From positions 34,178,904 to 34,242,903 of the forward strand of contig NC_035444.2 of NCBI RefSeq assembly GCF_002127325.2: a stretch of DNA of 64,000 nt, read 5' to 3'. The notes beneath the pieces were generated by a model. It was not told the DNA's origin. It saw only the letters and a list, made by a program, of their open reading frames with translations, and searched no databases. This DNA is from Helianthus annuus. Taxonomy: Eukaryota > Streptophyta > Magnoliopsida > Asterales > Asteraceae. This document shows, one piece after another, positions 1 through 9,762 of the stretch; positions within the stretch are counted from its first letter, which is position 1, and every line of letters begins with the position of its first letter. Made by a program: the position numbers and the translations under genes.

Positions 1-2211
1 CGCCACTACCTTTTGTTTCTTCGATTGCCATGCTATCGTTCCTTTTCCCAATTGAAAAACATACCCTGATGTGCTCTTGCTATCATCAATATTCCCTGCA
101 TAATCGCTATCGCTATATCCGATTAGTGTTCCTTTGCCTCCTTTTGAATATACAAGTCCCTGATTTAAAGTTCCTTTTACATATCTAAGTATTCTCTTCC
201 CGGCTTCCCAGTGACTTCGTCTGGGTTGTTCCATGAATTCACTTATTTTGTTCACTGCAAACATTATGTCCGGCCTTGTATTGGTTAAGTACATAAGACT
301 ACCAACCAATCTCCGATATAGATTGGGATCTACTTCATCATCCGGATCATTTTTGGACAGCCGTAGCCCATACTCCATTGGAGTTGAAATACCAGAGCAG
401 TTCAACATATTGAACTTGTCCAATAAACCCTTTGCATATTGCTGTTGAGATAGGATGATATTCCCGTTGTCGAATAAAACTTCCATCCCCAGAAAGTAAT
501 GTAGAATCCCCATATCAGTCATTTCAAATTCAGTTTTCATTAAATCTTTGAAGGATTCAAGACTTGATAATGAATCACTTGCAATAATGAGGTCATCTAC
601 GTACAAGCATATGATTAATTTTCCTTCTTTGGATATTTTGGTGAATAAAGTGTGTTCATAAACACACTTCTTGAAACCATTCTTGGTAAAATATCCTTCT
701 ATTCTACTATACCATGCCCTCGGAGCTTGTTTTAAACCATACAACGCCTTTTTTAACTTGCACACTTTTCTTTCTTTTCCCTTTACAACATATCCTTCCG
801 GTTGTTCGATAAAAACATGTTCTTTTAGGTATCCATTTAAGAAAGCCGTTTTTACATCCATTTGATGTAGGTGCCATCCATGTTGTGCTGCTAGTGCAAG
901 TACAAGTCGAACTGTATCAAACCTGATAACGGGTGCAAAGACATCTTGATAATCCATTCCATACTTCTGATTATAACCTTTCACAACCAACCTTGCTTTG
1001 TGCTTGCTTATTTCCCCATGTTCATCATACTTGGTCTTATATATCCATTTAACACCTATTGGTGTTTGATTCGGAGGTGGATCCACTAGTTCCCATGTAT
1101 CATTCTTGATGATTGATTCCATTTCTTTATCCATGGCTTCTTGCCATATTGCCTCTTTGCTCGCTTCAACATAGGTCGTTGGATCCGTATCCGCGTACAA
1201 AACAAAATTTACCACTCCACTTGAACGTCTTTGATCCTTCTTATAGAGTTCCTTTACTTGTGCATCGGTTAACTTTGTTGAGTCTTGATACACTTGAGTT
1301 ATCGCCTTAGTTCTAATGACTTCGTTTTCCGAGTCTGATGAGGAGCCAGCTTCTTCATTATTTATTGTTTCTTCAATGTTTCCTGAACTCTCATTATGGT
1401 TTTCAACGATTTCATCGTCTATGTTACCAGACTGTACGTTGCTTTCTTCATTTATCACTGATTCATTGATCTGATCTTCCACTGCAACATTTTTGTCATC
1501 TTCACTTGTGTCACTGATCTCTATGTAGAATTCACCATTATTTTCTTTACTAGTTGCCCAGTGTTGATTTTCACTGAAAATCACATCTCTACTAATGATC
1601 ATTTTGTTTGTTATTGGGTTGAATAATTTGTACGCTTTGCTATTTTCGCTATAACCAACAAAGATAACCCGTTCAGTTTTATCATCTAGCTTATACCGAT
1701 TCTGCTTGGGAACATGTACGTAAGCAATACAGCCAAACACGCAGAGATGTTCTATATTTGGTTTCCTTCCACTCCATACTTCTTGTGGAGTTACCTTTGG
1801 TACGCTTTTAGTAGTTGCACGGTTTAACAGGTAGGTAGCACAGGCCACTGCTTCGGCCCAATAAGCATTTGGTAATTCTTTCATCTTTAACATACTTCTA
1901 CTTAACTCCATTAGAGTTCTATTTTTCCTTTCGGCTACTCCGTTTTGCTGAGGGGTATAGCTTGTCGTAAGTTGATGGTGTATTCCATTATCCTTGAGAA
2001 ATTTCTGAAATTCGTGTCCACAGTACTCACCTCCCCTATCTGTTCTTATGCTCTTTATTTTGTGTTCCGCCTGATTTTCAACTAGTTGTTTGAAGTTCTT
2101 AAAATAACGAAGTGCTTCAGATTTAAGCTTCAAGAAATATACCCATGTCTTTCTTGAGAAATCATCTATGAACGTAATGAAATACTTACAGCCTCCAATA
2201 GACGGTGTTCT
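1..2211 (-). CDS. Element A pol, distal part: integrase core, reverse transcriptase, RNase H (partial)
   Basis: This is the downstream part of A's polyprotein, open from 2211 to the window edge with no stop. In reading order it shows the integrase core (FIDDFSRKTW near 2140-2170, the TD-R-GGEY segment near 2030, and [12 protein letters not shown] near 1925-1960 with the catalytic Glu). A variable acidic linker follows. The reverse transcriptase has the catalytic YVDD near 590-615, and the start of RNase H (SDSDYAG type) is cut by the window edge. The products would process and integrate the element's cDNA. The upstream codons are at 9763-11276. Because the frame is open on both sides of D, A may have been coding-competent before it was split. 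Function after the D insertion is not expected. Confidence 0.9.
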
Positions 2212-2827
2212 TGTAGGTCCCTTTTCTCGGAGGATCGAGAACAAACCTAAACCTTGTTATACTAACCCACTAGCGAGTGCGGAATCCAAGCTAGCGGGCA
2301 AACCGGAATGATGCAAGAACAAACACAAGAACACACAAAGTTCACCGATTAACACCACTGTATTAATACGTATGAAGGTTTACGGTTACAAGCACAATGT
2401 TTACAATCTTGTTTGCAAACTCTCTAAAGTGTGTGTGTGTGTGTTTTCCAGCAGAGTTTCTCTAACTCTCTAAGTGTGCTTCTGTCTCACACTAACACAC
2501 TGCATGGGTATTTATACCCATACACAGCAGGTCTTGGTCGAAGGATCGATAGATGGTCCGAAGGATCATCTATCGATGACAGGGAGCTCGAACGATCAGC
2601 ATGGACATCGAAGGATCATCCTTCGATGTCTAATGGTCGAACCATATCTTTCGAGCACCTCGAAGGATGGTGCGTATCCTTCGAGGCTATCCTTCGATCC
2701 AGACAAACATCCTGTTGTTCAAGTCAAACTAGGAGGATAGTTGACTTGGTCAACTTACAGACTGATTTAGGACATCGTTTACATACAGACTGAATACAGA
2801 CAAAGTACAGACACAAGTGCACCAACA
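2212..2827 (-). repeat. Element D 3' LTR
   Basis: 616 bp, starting TGTAGGTCCC and ending CACCAACA on the plus strand. It appears base-for-base identical to the copy at 9147-9762. It carries GGGTAT-TT-ATACCC around the TATA box and a dense set of CGAAGGAT/ATCCTTCG words. Confidence 0.97.
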
Positions 2828-2838
2828 AACTCCCCCTT
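2828..2838 (-). other. Element D polypurine tract
   Basis: On the minus strand this reads AAGGGGGAGTT directly before the 3' LTR, the plus-strand primer site for reverse transcription. Further tracts of the same form lie at 3038-3050, 3058-3068 and about 4645-4656. This fits the multiple-PPT arrangement known for Sireviruses. Confidence 0.85.
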
Positions 2839-2840
2839 GG

Positions 2841-4740
2841 CTGTAGCTTTGTCTTTATCTTGTCTTTATCTTCTATAGATGTAGACTTGTCTCGAACTTC
2901 GACAGTCTTTGGTCTTCGAGTTTCCAAAACTCTGATGTCCTTTCAAGTCTTCATGGTCGGAGGATCTTCAAAGTCTTCACGTCTTGAAAGCAGAGAGTGT
3001 ATCAACAAACTACCCGTATCATGTAGGCAGTGTTTTAACAAACTCCCCCTTAACATAAGCTCCCCCTTGAGTTATGCTCGTGAAATACTTTAACTTTATG
3101 AAGTGAGATCCTTGTGGTGTTGATGATAGCCAGCGGCAACTCGATCATCTTCATCTTTTGAGTGCCTTCTCGTCGTGTCTTCATTCCAAAGCTTGTCATC
3201 GACCATGTTCTCCTAGCCTTTAGAATCTGCACATGCAAGAAATCTAAACGCGTAATGAGAACAACTGCTTGGAACATAGTATAAGCAAATGACACACGAA
3301 TGACCATGTCACAATCAAGCACCGTCCGACAGTTTGAAAGTTTAATAAATTTTTCAAATTTTAAATTCTAACTTTCAAAACATGCAAATTTCGACCGTTT
3401 ATGAAGATTTAGTCAGTTTGGTTTTCGTTCAGGTTTCAGGCAACGAAGACTTGAGCTCCAACATCGTACGATCGAAAATAAAGCAGAAATAAAATCTTTT
3501 TGGCTTTTATAAAGTTTATATTAAAACACAGATTTCAGGTGTGTTTTTGAAATAAAAAGACAACAATTTAAAATCCTTTGAGTGTTATCAAACGACATCA
3601 CCGCTAATGTCGTGCTGATATGCACCAAACGACGAAACTGTTTAAAAGAAAAACAATAAAGATTAAGCAGTAAATAAATAAATATATACAAACATTCTTT
3701 TTGTGAGTTTCGAGGGTAAGAGAATCATATCAGTGTACGGTCATGCCAAAACACTCTTGTTGTTCAGTTAGTTAACATTAAGATAAGCATCCTATAACAA
3801 TTATCGGTATTGTTGTCCACTTAAGCTCAACTTATCAGATGTAATCATGGCGAGAGGATACGTTAAGGTATGATTTATACTTACCAACCGGTGTTCATCC
3901 ACATCACGACACATTCCCGTATCAAGGTATGCACGAGAGTTCATCTTACCGGTGAGTATACCGATTATCATCTGTTTGACCGTATAAATTGTGAGATACT
4001 CACTTATTTTGATTTGAAAACAAGTCCTTTGTGATATAATCACTTATTGATGAGGAACTTGATTTTCATATGCATGAGGGCACAGGTGCAAGTCCGTGAA
4101 CAGGTCAGTACTTCCGTACAGCAGAGAGACGAACTTGACACCCGGATAAATGTGATATTTTATCACTTATTTGTTTTGGACATGTGATTGTTTATCACTT
4201 ATTGAGGTCGAATGCAGTATGCAATATGTACACGTATGTATAGTATCATGGAAGATCTAGACTTGCGTCCCCGTTATTTTTCGGTAAAAGATACAACCAT
4301 GATACCCAGATGATAAGCAGCATAAAGACCGAATATCTCAGAACCTCGGCAATCTATCAAACGAAATTTCGGTACTAAGACCATATGCCAATGAATGGTT
4401 CCCACCTGGTCTTCAGTCGATTAAGATTTATATCACCCTGCACACTTTAAAATGATTGTGAGCCTACCGATACATCTTATATAGAGCTGCTTATCGTTTT
4501 GCATTTAAGGTATAAAGAGGTTTGGATAGACCACTGATGTACTATCATTTTCTCTTTTGCTCTCCAGGAAACTCATTTTTGATTTTCTATTGTTTTTGTG
4601 TTTTTGAAATTTTTCGATGTTTTTGTATTTTCCGATTTTTGGATTTACTCCCCCTAAAATCAACAAACTAAGATAAATTTAAAACACACAAAGATATTTT
4701 CAAAAATGATTTTCCGAGGTTGGTTTTACTCTTGTGCTTG
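2841..4740 (-). other. Element D non-coding 3' tail
   Basis: About 1.9 kb with no credible ORF between the residual end of pol and the 3' LTR. It matches the tails of E (31684-33570) and I (59124-60950 and 61612-63450) over its length, and it matches F's tail in one conserved block. It contains a 10-bp stem with a 45-nt loop (4242-4306) and a run of small inverted repeats of the form AATAAGTGA...TCACAT (3990-4215). Retention of this tail in an element that has lost pol suggests cis-acting functions, but that is inference. Confidence 0.75.
4242..4306 (-). other. Conserved tail stem-loop, copy in D
   Basis: Arms at 4242-4251 and 4297-4306 are complementary and enclose exactly 45 nt. On the element's sense strand the arms are GGTATCATGG and CCATGATACT, so the closing pair is a G-U wobble where E and F have G-C. 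Confidence 0.6.
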
Positions 4741-4774
4741 ACCTTAATGCCGTTTACCAAAATTAAGTTTTATC

Positions 4775-5345
4775 AGAAAAGATTTAACAAATTTTGGAAA
4801 AATGAGTTGGCATGTCGGTAAGCGGTGCGGACCATGACAACATTGATGAGTTTCATATTGAAACAATCACGTGTAAGGTGATATCCGAGATCAACGTGTC
4901 ATGTCAAAGAGTGATGTACGAGATAATAACAATTCACAAAGCAGCTAAAATATCGACAAGTATAGGAGAGATTAAGAATTTAAAGGCGTATCCTGCAACT
5001 GTTCCGTGCATTGCAAGGAATCTAAGCACTCTCCCAACTGGATATCCACCCGGTGTGGACTTCAAAGTCGAATTTGCAACTACTGAAAAATCTCTTGACA
5101 GCAACAAGCTCATAAACCTCCGGGTCCGGCTGGTCTTCCACATTGTACCAGCGAAGGTCTTTGACTTTCTCTTTCAGAAATGGTGTGCGGATGTTCAATC
5201 CATGCAAAGGCATCGGCACACATTTCACTTCATTCGTTCCTGAGGACCCGATCAAAAACCATAATGACCAAATTTTGGCATGTTCTTCATTTGGTCGAAT
5301 TATGCACCATCATTCAACCACATTTTCTTTTTCTTTTCTTTCTCT
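4775..5345. other. Unknown sequence replacing pol in element D
   Basis: Between the protease remnant (about 5345-5445) and the last bases of pol (about 4740-4775), D carries sequence with no counterpart in element E. A related copy starts at about 63590 in element I, so the segment belongs to an amplified subfamily. It has ORFs on both strands. The plus-strand ORF (4812-5243, 143 aa, antisense to the element) keeps several third-position differences against I, but I has a 1-nt deletion in it. The element-sense ORF (5022-5255, 77 aa) gains a stop in I. I do not recognise the protein in either frame. A captured host-gene fragment is one explanation; a fragment of another transposon is another. 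Confidence 0.6.
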
Positions 5346-5460
5346 CCATCAAAGGCAACAATTTCTTCTGTCGCCTATCTTGTGCACGGACATTCCACTA
5401 TCAATAATCCTATGACTATCGATAGTTCCTCCTGGAACTTCCTGCACACTCACTCAGAGA

Positions 5461-8322
5461 TTAGTTGGAGAGGGGGACCCAAGCCTTCATAGACTTGGGT
5501 TGCCCCTGAGAATCAAGAAATGTAATTTCAATTTCCTGATAATTTTCAAGCACAACACCTCCCCCTGAACTTTCACCCGATTTAGGTTTCCAAGTTTGTT
5601 TTTGTTTACCAGATTTTTGTTTTTGTTTACCAGATTGTGTATTATGTACAATTTCTGGTTTTAATGGTTGTGACAAACTCGGTTTCCTTTTAATCACCGT
5701 TTCCGGTTTTAAAGCCTTTTCGATCACCTTTACATTTTTACGTCGTTGTTTTGTTTCTTGTTCTTTAATAGTGCGTTTATCATGTTTTGGAGAAACAGGA
5801 CGACGTTGTGAGTGACCTCGTTCAGTGGGGGTTCTTTCAACAAAATTTGGTTTGGGCGAGTTTGTGCAGTCTTTAATGATGTGCCCAAACTTCCCACATT
5901 TGAAACAAGTTCTCCTTTCAACAAACTTAGGAGAATTTGTTCGACTGGCAGATGTTGAACCTGTAGAACCTGAGGTACTTGCTCGTTCATCACACCCGTT
6001 TGTGTGTTGGGTGTAATTGTTATCGCTGTTACGCTTCAAAATCTTGACTTTTTGTACAAAATCGGTGTTTGATTTGTTTTCAAAAGTCTCAATTTTATCG
6101 GTACCCTTTGATGCTACAAATTTAACATCTCTGCTCTTCTTTTGATAACGAGCTCCTTTTGTTTCAACCTTAGCCTTTGGCTTTGGAGCTCGTTGTTGTT
6201 GTTTACCCTTAAAAGCAATTGGTTGTGGCTTTGTCGGTGATTTCTGTTTTCCAAATTGTTTTCTGATTTCAGCTTTTGGAATTGAATTACATTGAGTTAC
6301 AGTAACTCTCGGAATTTTCTTTCCCAAAAACTGGTTTGTAGTATCTTCAAACACTTTGTCAATCAAGGATTGATTGACGTTTTTGATTGGAAAATCTTTG
6401 TCTGAATAAATTTTACTATCACCGATTAAAGTATACAACAAGTCATTGCTTTTAACAGCAAACACACTCTCTTTGTCATTCTTGACATCTTTGACAGGAT
6501 TTATCACTTTCTTGGCAACAGGTTGCACGACAGGAGTAGGAGGATCACAAAGAATATGATTCTCAATTGGAATTTCTACTCCTTTCGCCTCATCAAGTGA
6601 TTCATCCTGGTCATTCACATCTGATTCATCATCTGAAGAATCACATTCCTCAATAGTTGGAGGACTTTGATTTGAAGCACATGATGACTTTTCTTTGTTA
6701 TCAGATGAGCCCTCCGATGAATTGTCCGGTTTGAACCCTAGCCCAGTAGCAAATTCCTCAACGTTAAGAGGCACACTGGGTTCATACCGGGGCATTTCCT
6801 CTTCATCGGGCATTTTGGTATAGTTGTTCATCAAAGGGGGCGGACATTTCTTATATCCTATCCCCTTCTGATTTCCTTTCGGTTGTTGAACCTCGATGAT
6901 GTGATCAAGCACAAATTGGGAGTTAGAATAACTATCCAATTTTTGTTTGATCGCATCATGCTCGCATTGGGCAATGGCTAATTGCTTTTTGGTTTCCTCA
7001 ACAAGGTTGATATAGTCATTAATACTAACTTGTTTATGATACACAACTTTGTTCAATTCGGAAACACTTTTCTTTAGAGTTTCAATCACAGTTTTAAACT
7101 CCTTTTCGTTTTGAGTTAACGCCATGTTTGCCTCTTTGCACTTGGCCAGTTCAATTACCAAACTTTGATTGTGACTATGAACCGTTTCAGATTCACGTCT
7201 CAATTCAACACATTCATGCTTCATTTTAGCACATTCACTACATATGCTAGGAGTTTCAACCTTTACCTGACTTGAAGAAGCTGTGACATTAGTCATAGAG
7301 ACAGGTTGAGAAGAGAAAGATCCATCTTCAGTGAGAATCTTCTCCATTTCTTTCGATGTAGTATCAGCTTTCTCGATCAAGTCAGATTTCTTGTCAGCCT
7401 CATTCGACAAATTATCAGCTTCAGAATCAATTCTTTCATTTAGATTAGATTCTTCATCTGAACTGCCACTATATCCTGAACTGTTATCATCTTCCGAAGA
7501 TTGACCATCATTGACATTCTTGACAATCTCAGCGTAAAATGCAGTTCTTGTTTGGTCACTGTTTCCCAACTGTATATCCGTACCACAATCGGCACTTGGA
7601 TCAAGTTGAGGTTTTGTTGTGGAAACTTGAGGTTGTGGTTGTGGCTGTGTTGGGACAGGAATGTACGACCTCGGATCGAATTGAGGTTGTGGAGCAGCTA
7701 TTGACTGAGGAAATGGAAAGGAACTCGTATTGGACACAAAAGCAGTTTGAAGCTTCGGTTGCTGAACAGAACTAGAACTAGCTGAAGGACCAAAACCAGG
7801 CAAATACATTTCTGTGTTTTGAGGAATAAGAGCTCGCTGAGCTTTCCGGATTTCTTGGTCATTCTTGTGTTCCAGCTTCTCAATGAATTCATAGATATTG
7901 ACTGTATTCAGAGTACCCGTATGCTTCAGCTGCTCAATGAATGAACCCCACTTTGGTGGTAGAGCATCAGCAAACCGTGCCACCATTTCCTGTTGAGATG
8001 TAGGAACACCAAAAGCACGCATTTCACACATTAAATGATAATAACGATTCGTTATATCATTTAGTGTTTCATTCTCTAAGAAACGAAATGATTCGAATTT
8101 CTTCTTCAACTGATCCTGGCGTATCTTAGTAGTAGCTGCATATCCTTCTCCTCTTTCTGCCACAAAATTCTGCATGTCTTGATCTTGCTTTGACACCAAA
8201 GCCCATTGACTTGCACTGATTGATGGCTGTGGAATCATACTCTTTGCCCAATCTGCAGCAGTGACTAACTCTTGATTGGTTCGTGAGTCCAAACTCCAAT
8301 CCCATGAACTTGTACAGCTCAT
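5461..8322 (-). CDS. Element D Gag-like polyprotein (internally deleted)
   Basis: An uninterrupted 953-codon frame. I start it at the ATG at 8322 because the equivalent ATG begins the gag of element E. It has the N-terminal MSCTS-WDWSLDSR signature, a Gln/Pro-rich stretch, a coiled-coil-like middle section, acidic clusters, one CCHC zinc knuckle (CFKCGKFGHIIKDC, about 5866-5907), a basic C-terminus and the terminal KAWVP motif. Compared with E's gag it lacks about 110 residues of the N-terminal capsid-like region (junction near 8160-8190) and about 185 residues that include the first zinc knuckle (junction near 7600). Both deletions preserve the frame. Sirevirus Gag normally packages element RNA; whether this shortened form can assemble is unknown. 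Confidence 0.9.
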   Translation of the reverse strand: MSCTSSWDWSLDSRTNQELVTAADWAKSMIPQPSISASQWALVSKQDQDMQNFVAERGEGYAATTKIRQDQLKKKFESFRFLENETLNDITNRYYHLMCEMRAFGVPTSQQEMVARFADALPPKWGSFIEQLKHTGTLNTVNIYEFIEKLEHKNDQEIRKAQRALIPQNTEMYLPGFGPSASSSSVQQPKLQTAFVSNTSSFPFPQSIAAPQPQFDPRSYIPVPTQPQPQPQVSTTKPQLDPSADCGTDIQLGNSDQTRTAFYAEIVKNVNDGQSSEDDNSSGYSGSSDEESNLNERIDSEADNLSNEADKKSDLIEKADTTSKEMEKILTEDGSFSSQPVSMTNVTASSSQVKVETPSICSECAKMKHECVELRRESETVHSHNQSLVIELAKCKEANMALTQNEKEFKTVIETLKKSVSELNKVVYHKQVSINDYINLVEETKKQLAIAQCEHDAIKQKLDSYSNSQFVLDHIIEVQQPKGNQKGIGYKKCPPPLMNNYTKMPDEEEMPRYEPSVPLNVEEFATGLGFKPDNSSEGSSDNKEKSSCASNQSPPTIEECDSSDDESDVNDQDESLDEAKGVEIPIENHILCDPPTPVVQPVAKKVINPVKDVKNDKESVFAVKSNDLLYTLIGDSKIYSDKDFPIKNVNQSLIDKVFEDTTNQFLGKKIPRVTVTQCNSIPKAEIRKQFGKQKSPTKPQPIAFKGKQQQRAPKPKAKVETKGARYQKKSRDVKFVASKGTDKIETFENKSNTDFVQKVKILKRNSDNNYTQHTNGCDERASTSGSTGSTSASRTNSPKFVERRTCFKCGKFGHIIKDCTNSPKPNFVERTPTERGHSQRRPVSPKHDKRTIKEQETKQRRKNVKVIEKALKPETVIKRKPSLSQPLKPEIVHNTQSGKQKQKSGKQKQTWKPKSGESSGGGVVLENYQEIEITFLDSQGQPKSMKAWVPLSN

Positions 8323-8395
8323 TTTGATCAAATAATATATATACCACACCTACACACCACAAACTGTTAACAACAAACAGACAACAATTGAAAGA

Positions 8396-8790
8396 TACAA
8401 TCTGATCGAAAGATCAAGACTTGTTCGAAGGATCAACAGTGATCGAAAGATTACTGTTGAGTTTCGAGCAAAGTCTTCGAAAGATTCTCAATGAAAGATC
8501 CTTATCTTTCGACTGATTATCACGAAAGATTCACAGGTCGAAAGATCTATATCTTTCGAATACTGATCTCGAAAGATTCACAATGAAAGATCCTTATCTT
8601 TCGAGATGAATCCTTATCTTTCGGACAACCAACTTTCGAAAAGATTCCAACTACGAAGGATAACCCTTAGACTTCGAAAGACTACTCGAAGGATGTTTAT
8701 CTTTCGAGCTGCCTTTGATCGAAAGATGTCGAAGGATATCTTTCGATGTCGAAGGATATCTTTCGACAGCTCTGACACACTGACACAAAG
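8396..8790 (-). repeat. Element D leader: CGAAAGAT/ATCTTTCG word array
   Basis: The untranslated leader between PBS and gag is packed with TCGAAAGAT and its inverse, ATCTTTCGA, plus CGAAGGAT variants. More than twenty occur in about 400 bp, in both orientations, so extensive fold-back is possible. The same word is enriched in the LTR and in the leaders of the related elements E and D. Confidence 0.8.
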
Positions 8791-9131
8791 TACGACGGGT
8801 TGGTGAAAAAGGTGATGTGTTGATGTACCAACTTTCGGCAGAAAGGATGGTTCTGCAACAACTTTTCACCAAACAATTGACTTTCAAAAATTTTTGCCAA
8901 AATAAGCAACCTTATCTTCAAGAACTGGTCACCGGAAACACACCGGAGATATGGCCGGAAAAATCAAGGTTTCACAAAAACGATTTTTATGTTACCCAAA
9001 CCGACCCCGAACACTCCCGATAGGTTTAGTACGCGTTTTTATGCAGAAAACTACCAAAAACGGGTGCTAAACCAAGTGTCCAAACACACCAAGAACTTGA
9101 ACAAACCGGTTTTAAACAAGGTAAAGAGCGA

Positions 9132-9144
9132 GGCTCTGATACCA
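9132..9144 (-). other. Element D primer binding site
   Basis: The minus strand reads TGGTATCAGAGCC two bases inside the 5' LTR. This is the usual plant copia site complementary to the 3' end of initiator methionine tRNA. Confidence 0.95.
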
Positions 9145-9146
9145 CT

Positions 9147-9762
9147 TGTAGGTCCCTTTTCTCGGAGGATCGAGAACAAACCTAAACCTTGTTATACTAA
9201 CCCACTAGCGAGTGCGGAATCCAAGCTAGCGGGCAAACCGGAATGATGCAAGAACAAACACAAGAACACACAAAGTTCACCGATTAACACCACTGTATTA
9301 ATACGTATGAAGGTTTACGGTTACAAGCACAATGTTTACAATCTTGTTTGCAAACTCTCTAAAGTGTGTGTGTGTGTGTTTTCCAGCAGAGTTTCTCTAA
9401 CTCTCTAAGTGTGCTTCTGTCTCACACTAACACACTGCATGGGTATTTATACCCATACACAGCAGGTCTTGGTCGAAGGATCGATAGATGGTCCGAAGGA
9501 TCATCTATCGATGACAGGGAGCTCGAACGATCAGCATGGACATCGAAGGATCATCCTTCGATGTCTAATGGTCGAACCATATCTTTCGAGCACCTCGAAG
9601 GATGGTGCGTATCCTTCGAGGCTATCCTTCGATCCAGACAAACATCCTGTTGTTCAAGTCAAACTAGGAGGATAGTTGACTTGGTCAACTTACAGACTGA
9701 TTTAGGACATCGTTTACATACAGACTGAATACAGACAAAGTACAGACACAAGTGCACCAACA
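9147..9762 (-). repeat. Element D 5' LTR
   Basis: 616 bp, apparently identical to 2212-2827. The promoter TATA box (minus-strand TATAAATA, 9444-9451) lies inside the perfect inverted repeat GGGTAT/ATACCC at 9441-9454. The hairpin presenting GATTCCGCA has a 9-bp stem here, CCCGCTAGC with GCTAGTGGG including one G-U pair. Confidence 0.97.

Larger units (their letters stand above)
2212..9762 (-). mobile_element. Element D: non-autonomous Sirevirus-like copia element, pol replaced
   Basis: A complete 7551-bp insertion with 616-bp LTRs at each end and the 5-bp target duplication GTTCT on both sides. Minus-strand orientation is set by the tRNA-iMet-type PBS beside the right LTR (9132-9144) and the polypurine tract beside the left LTR (2828-2838). 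In reading order it holds a leader rich in CGAAAGAT words, one long gag ORF (8322-5461), a protease remnant of about 100 bp, about 570 bp of unknown sequence, the last few dozen bases of pol, and a 1.9-kb non-coding tail closely matching the tail of element E. Integrase, RT and RNase H are missing, so it must borrow them. The two LTRs look identical by eye, which implies a recent insertion. Confidence 0.95.

Noticed and set aside
2431..2793. 120-codon ORF, repeated at 9366-9728
   Set aside because: Lies entirely inside D's LTR and starts at a TG microsatellite; identical in both LTRs only because the LTRs are identical.
3801..4043. 80-codon ORF with close copies at 32363-32605, 60104-60346 and 62592-62834
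   Set aside because: Considered as a conserved tail gene (env-like). It is made of the AATAAGTGA inverted repeats and has no counterpart in F's tail, so conservation is better explained by nucleotide-level signals.
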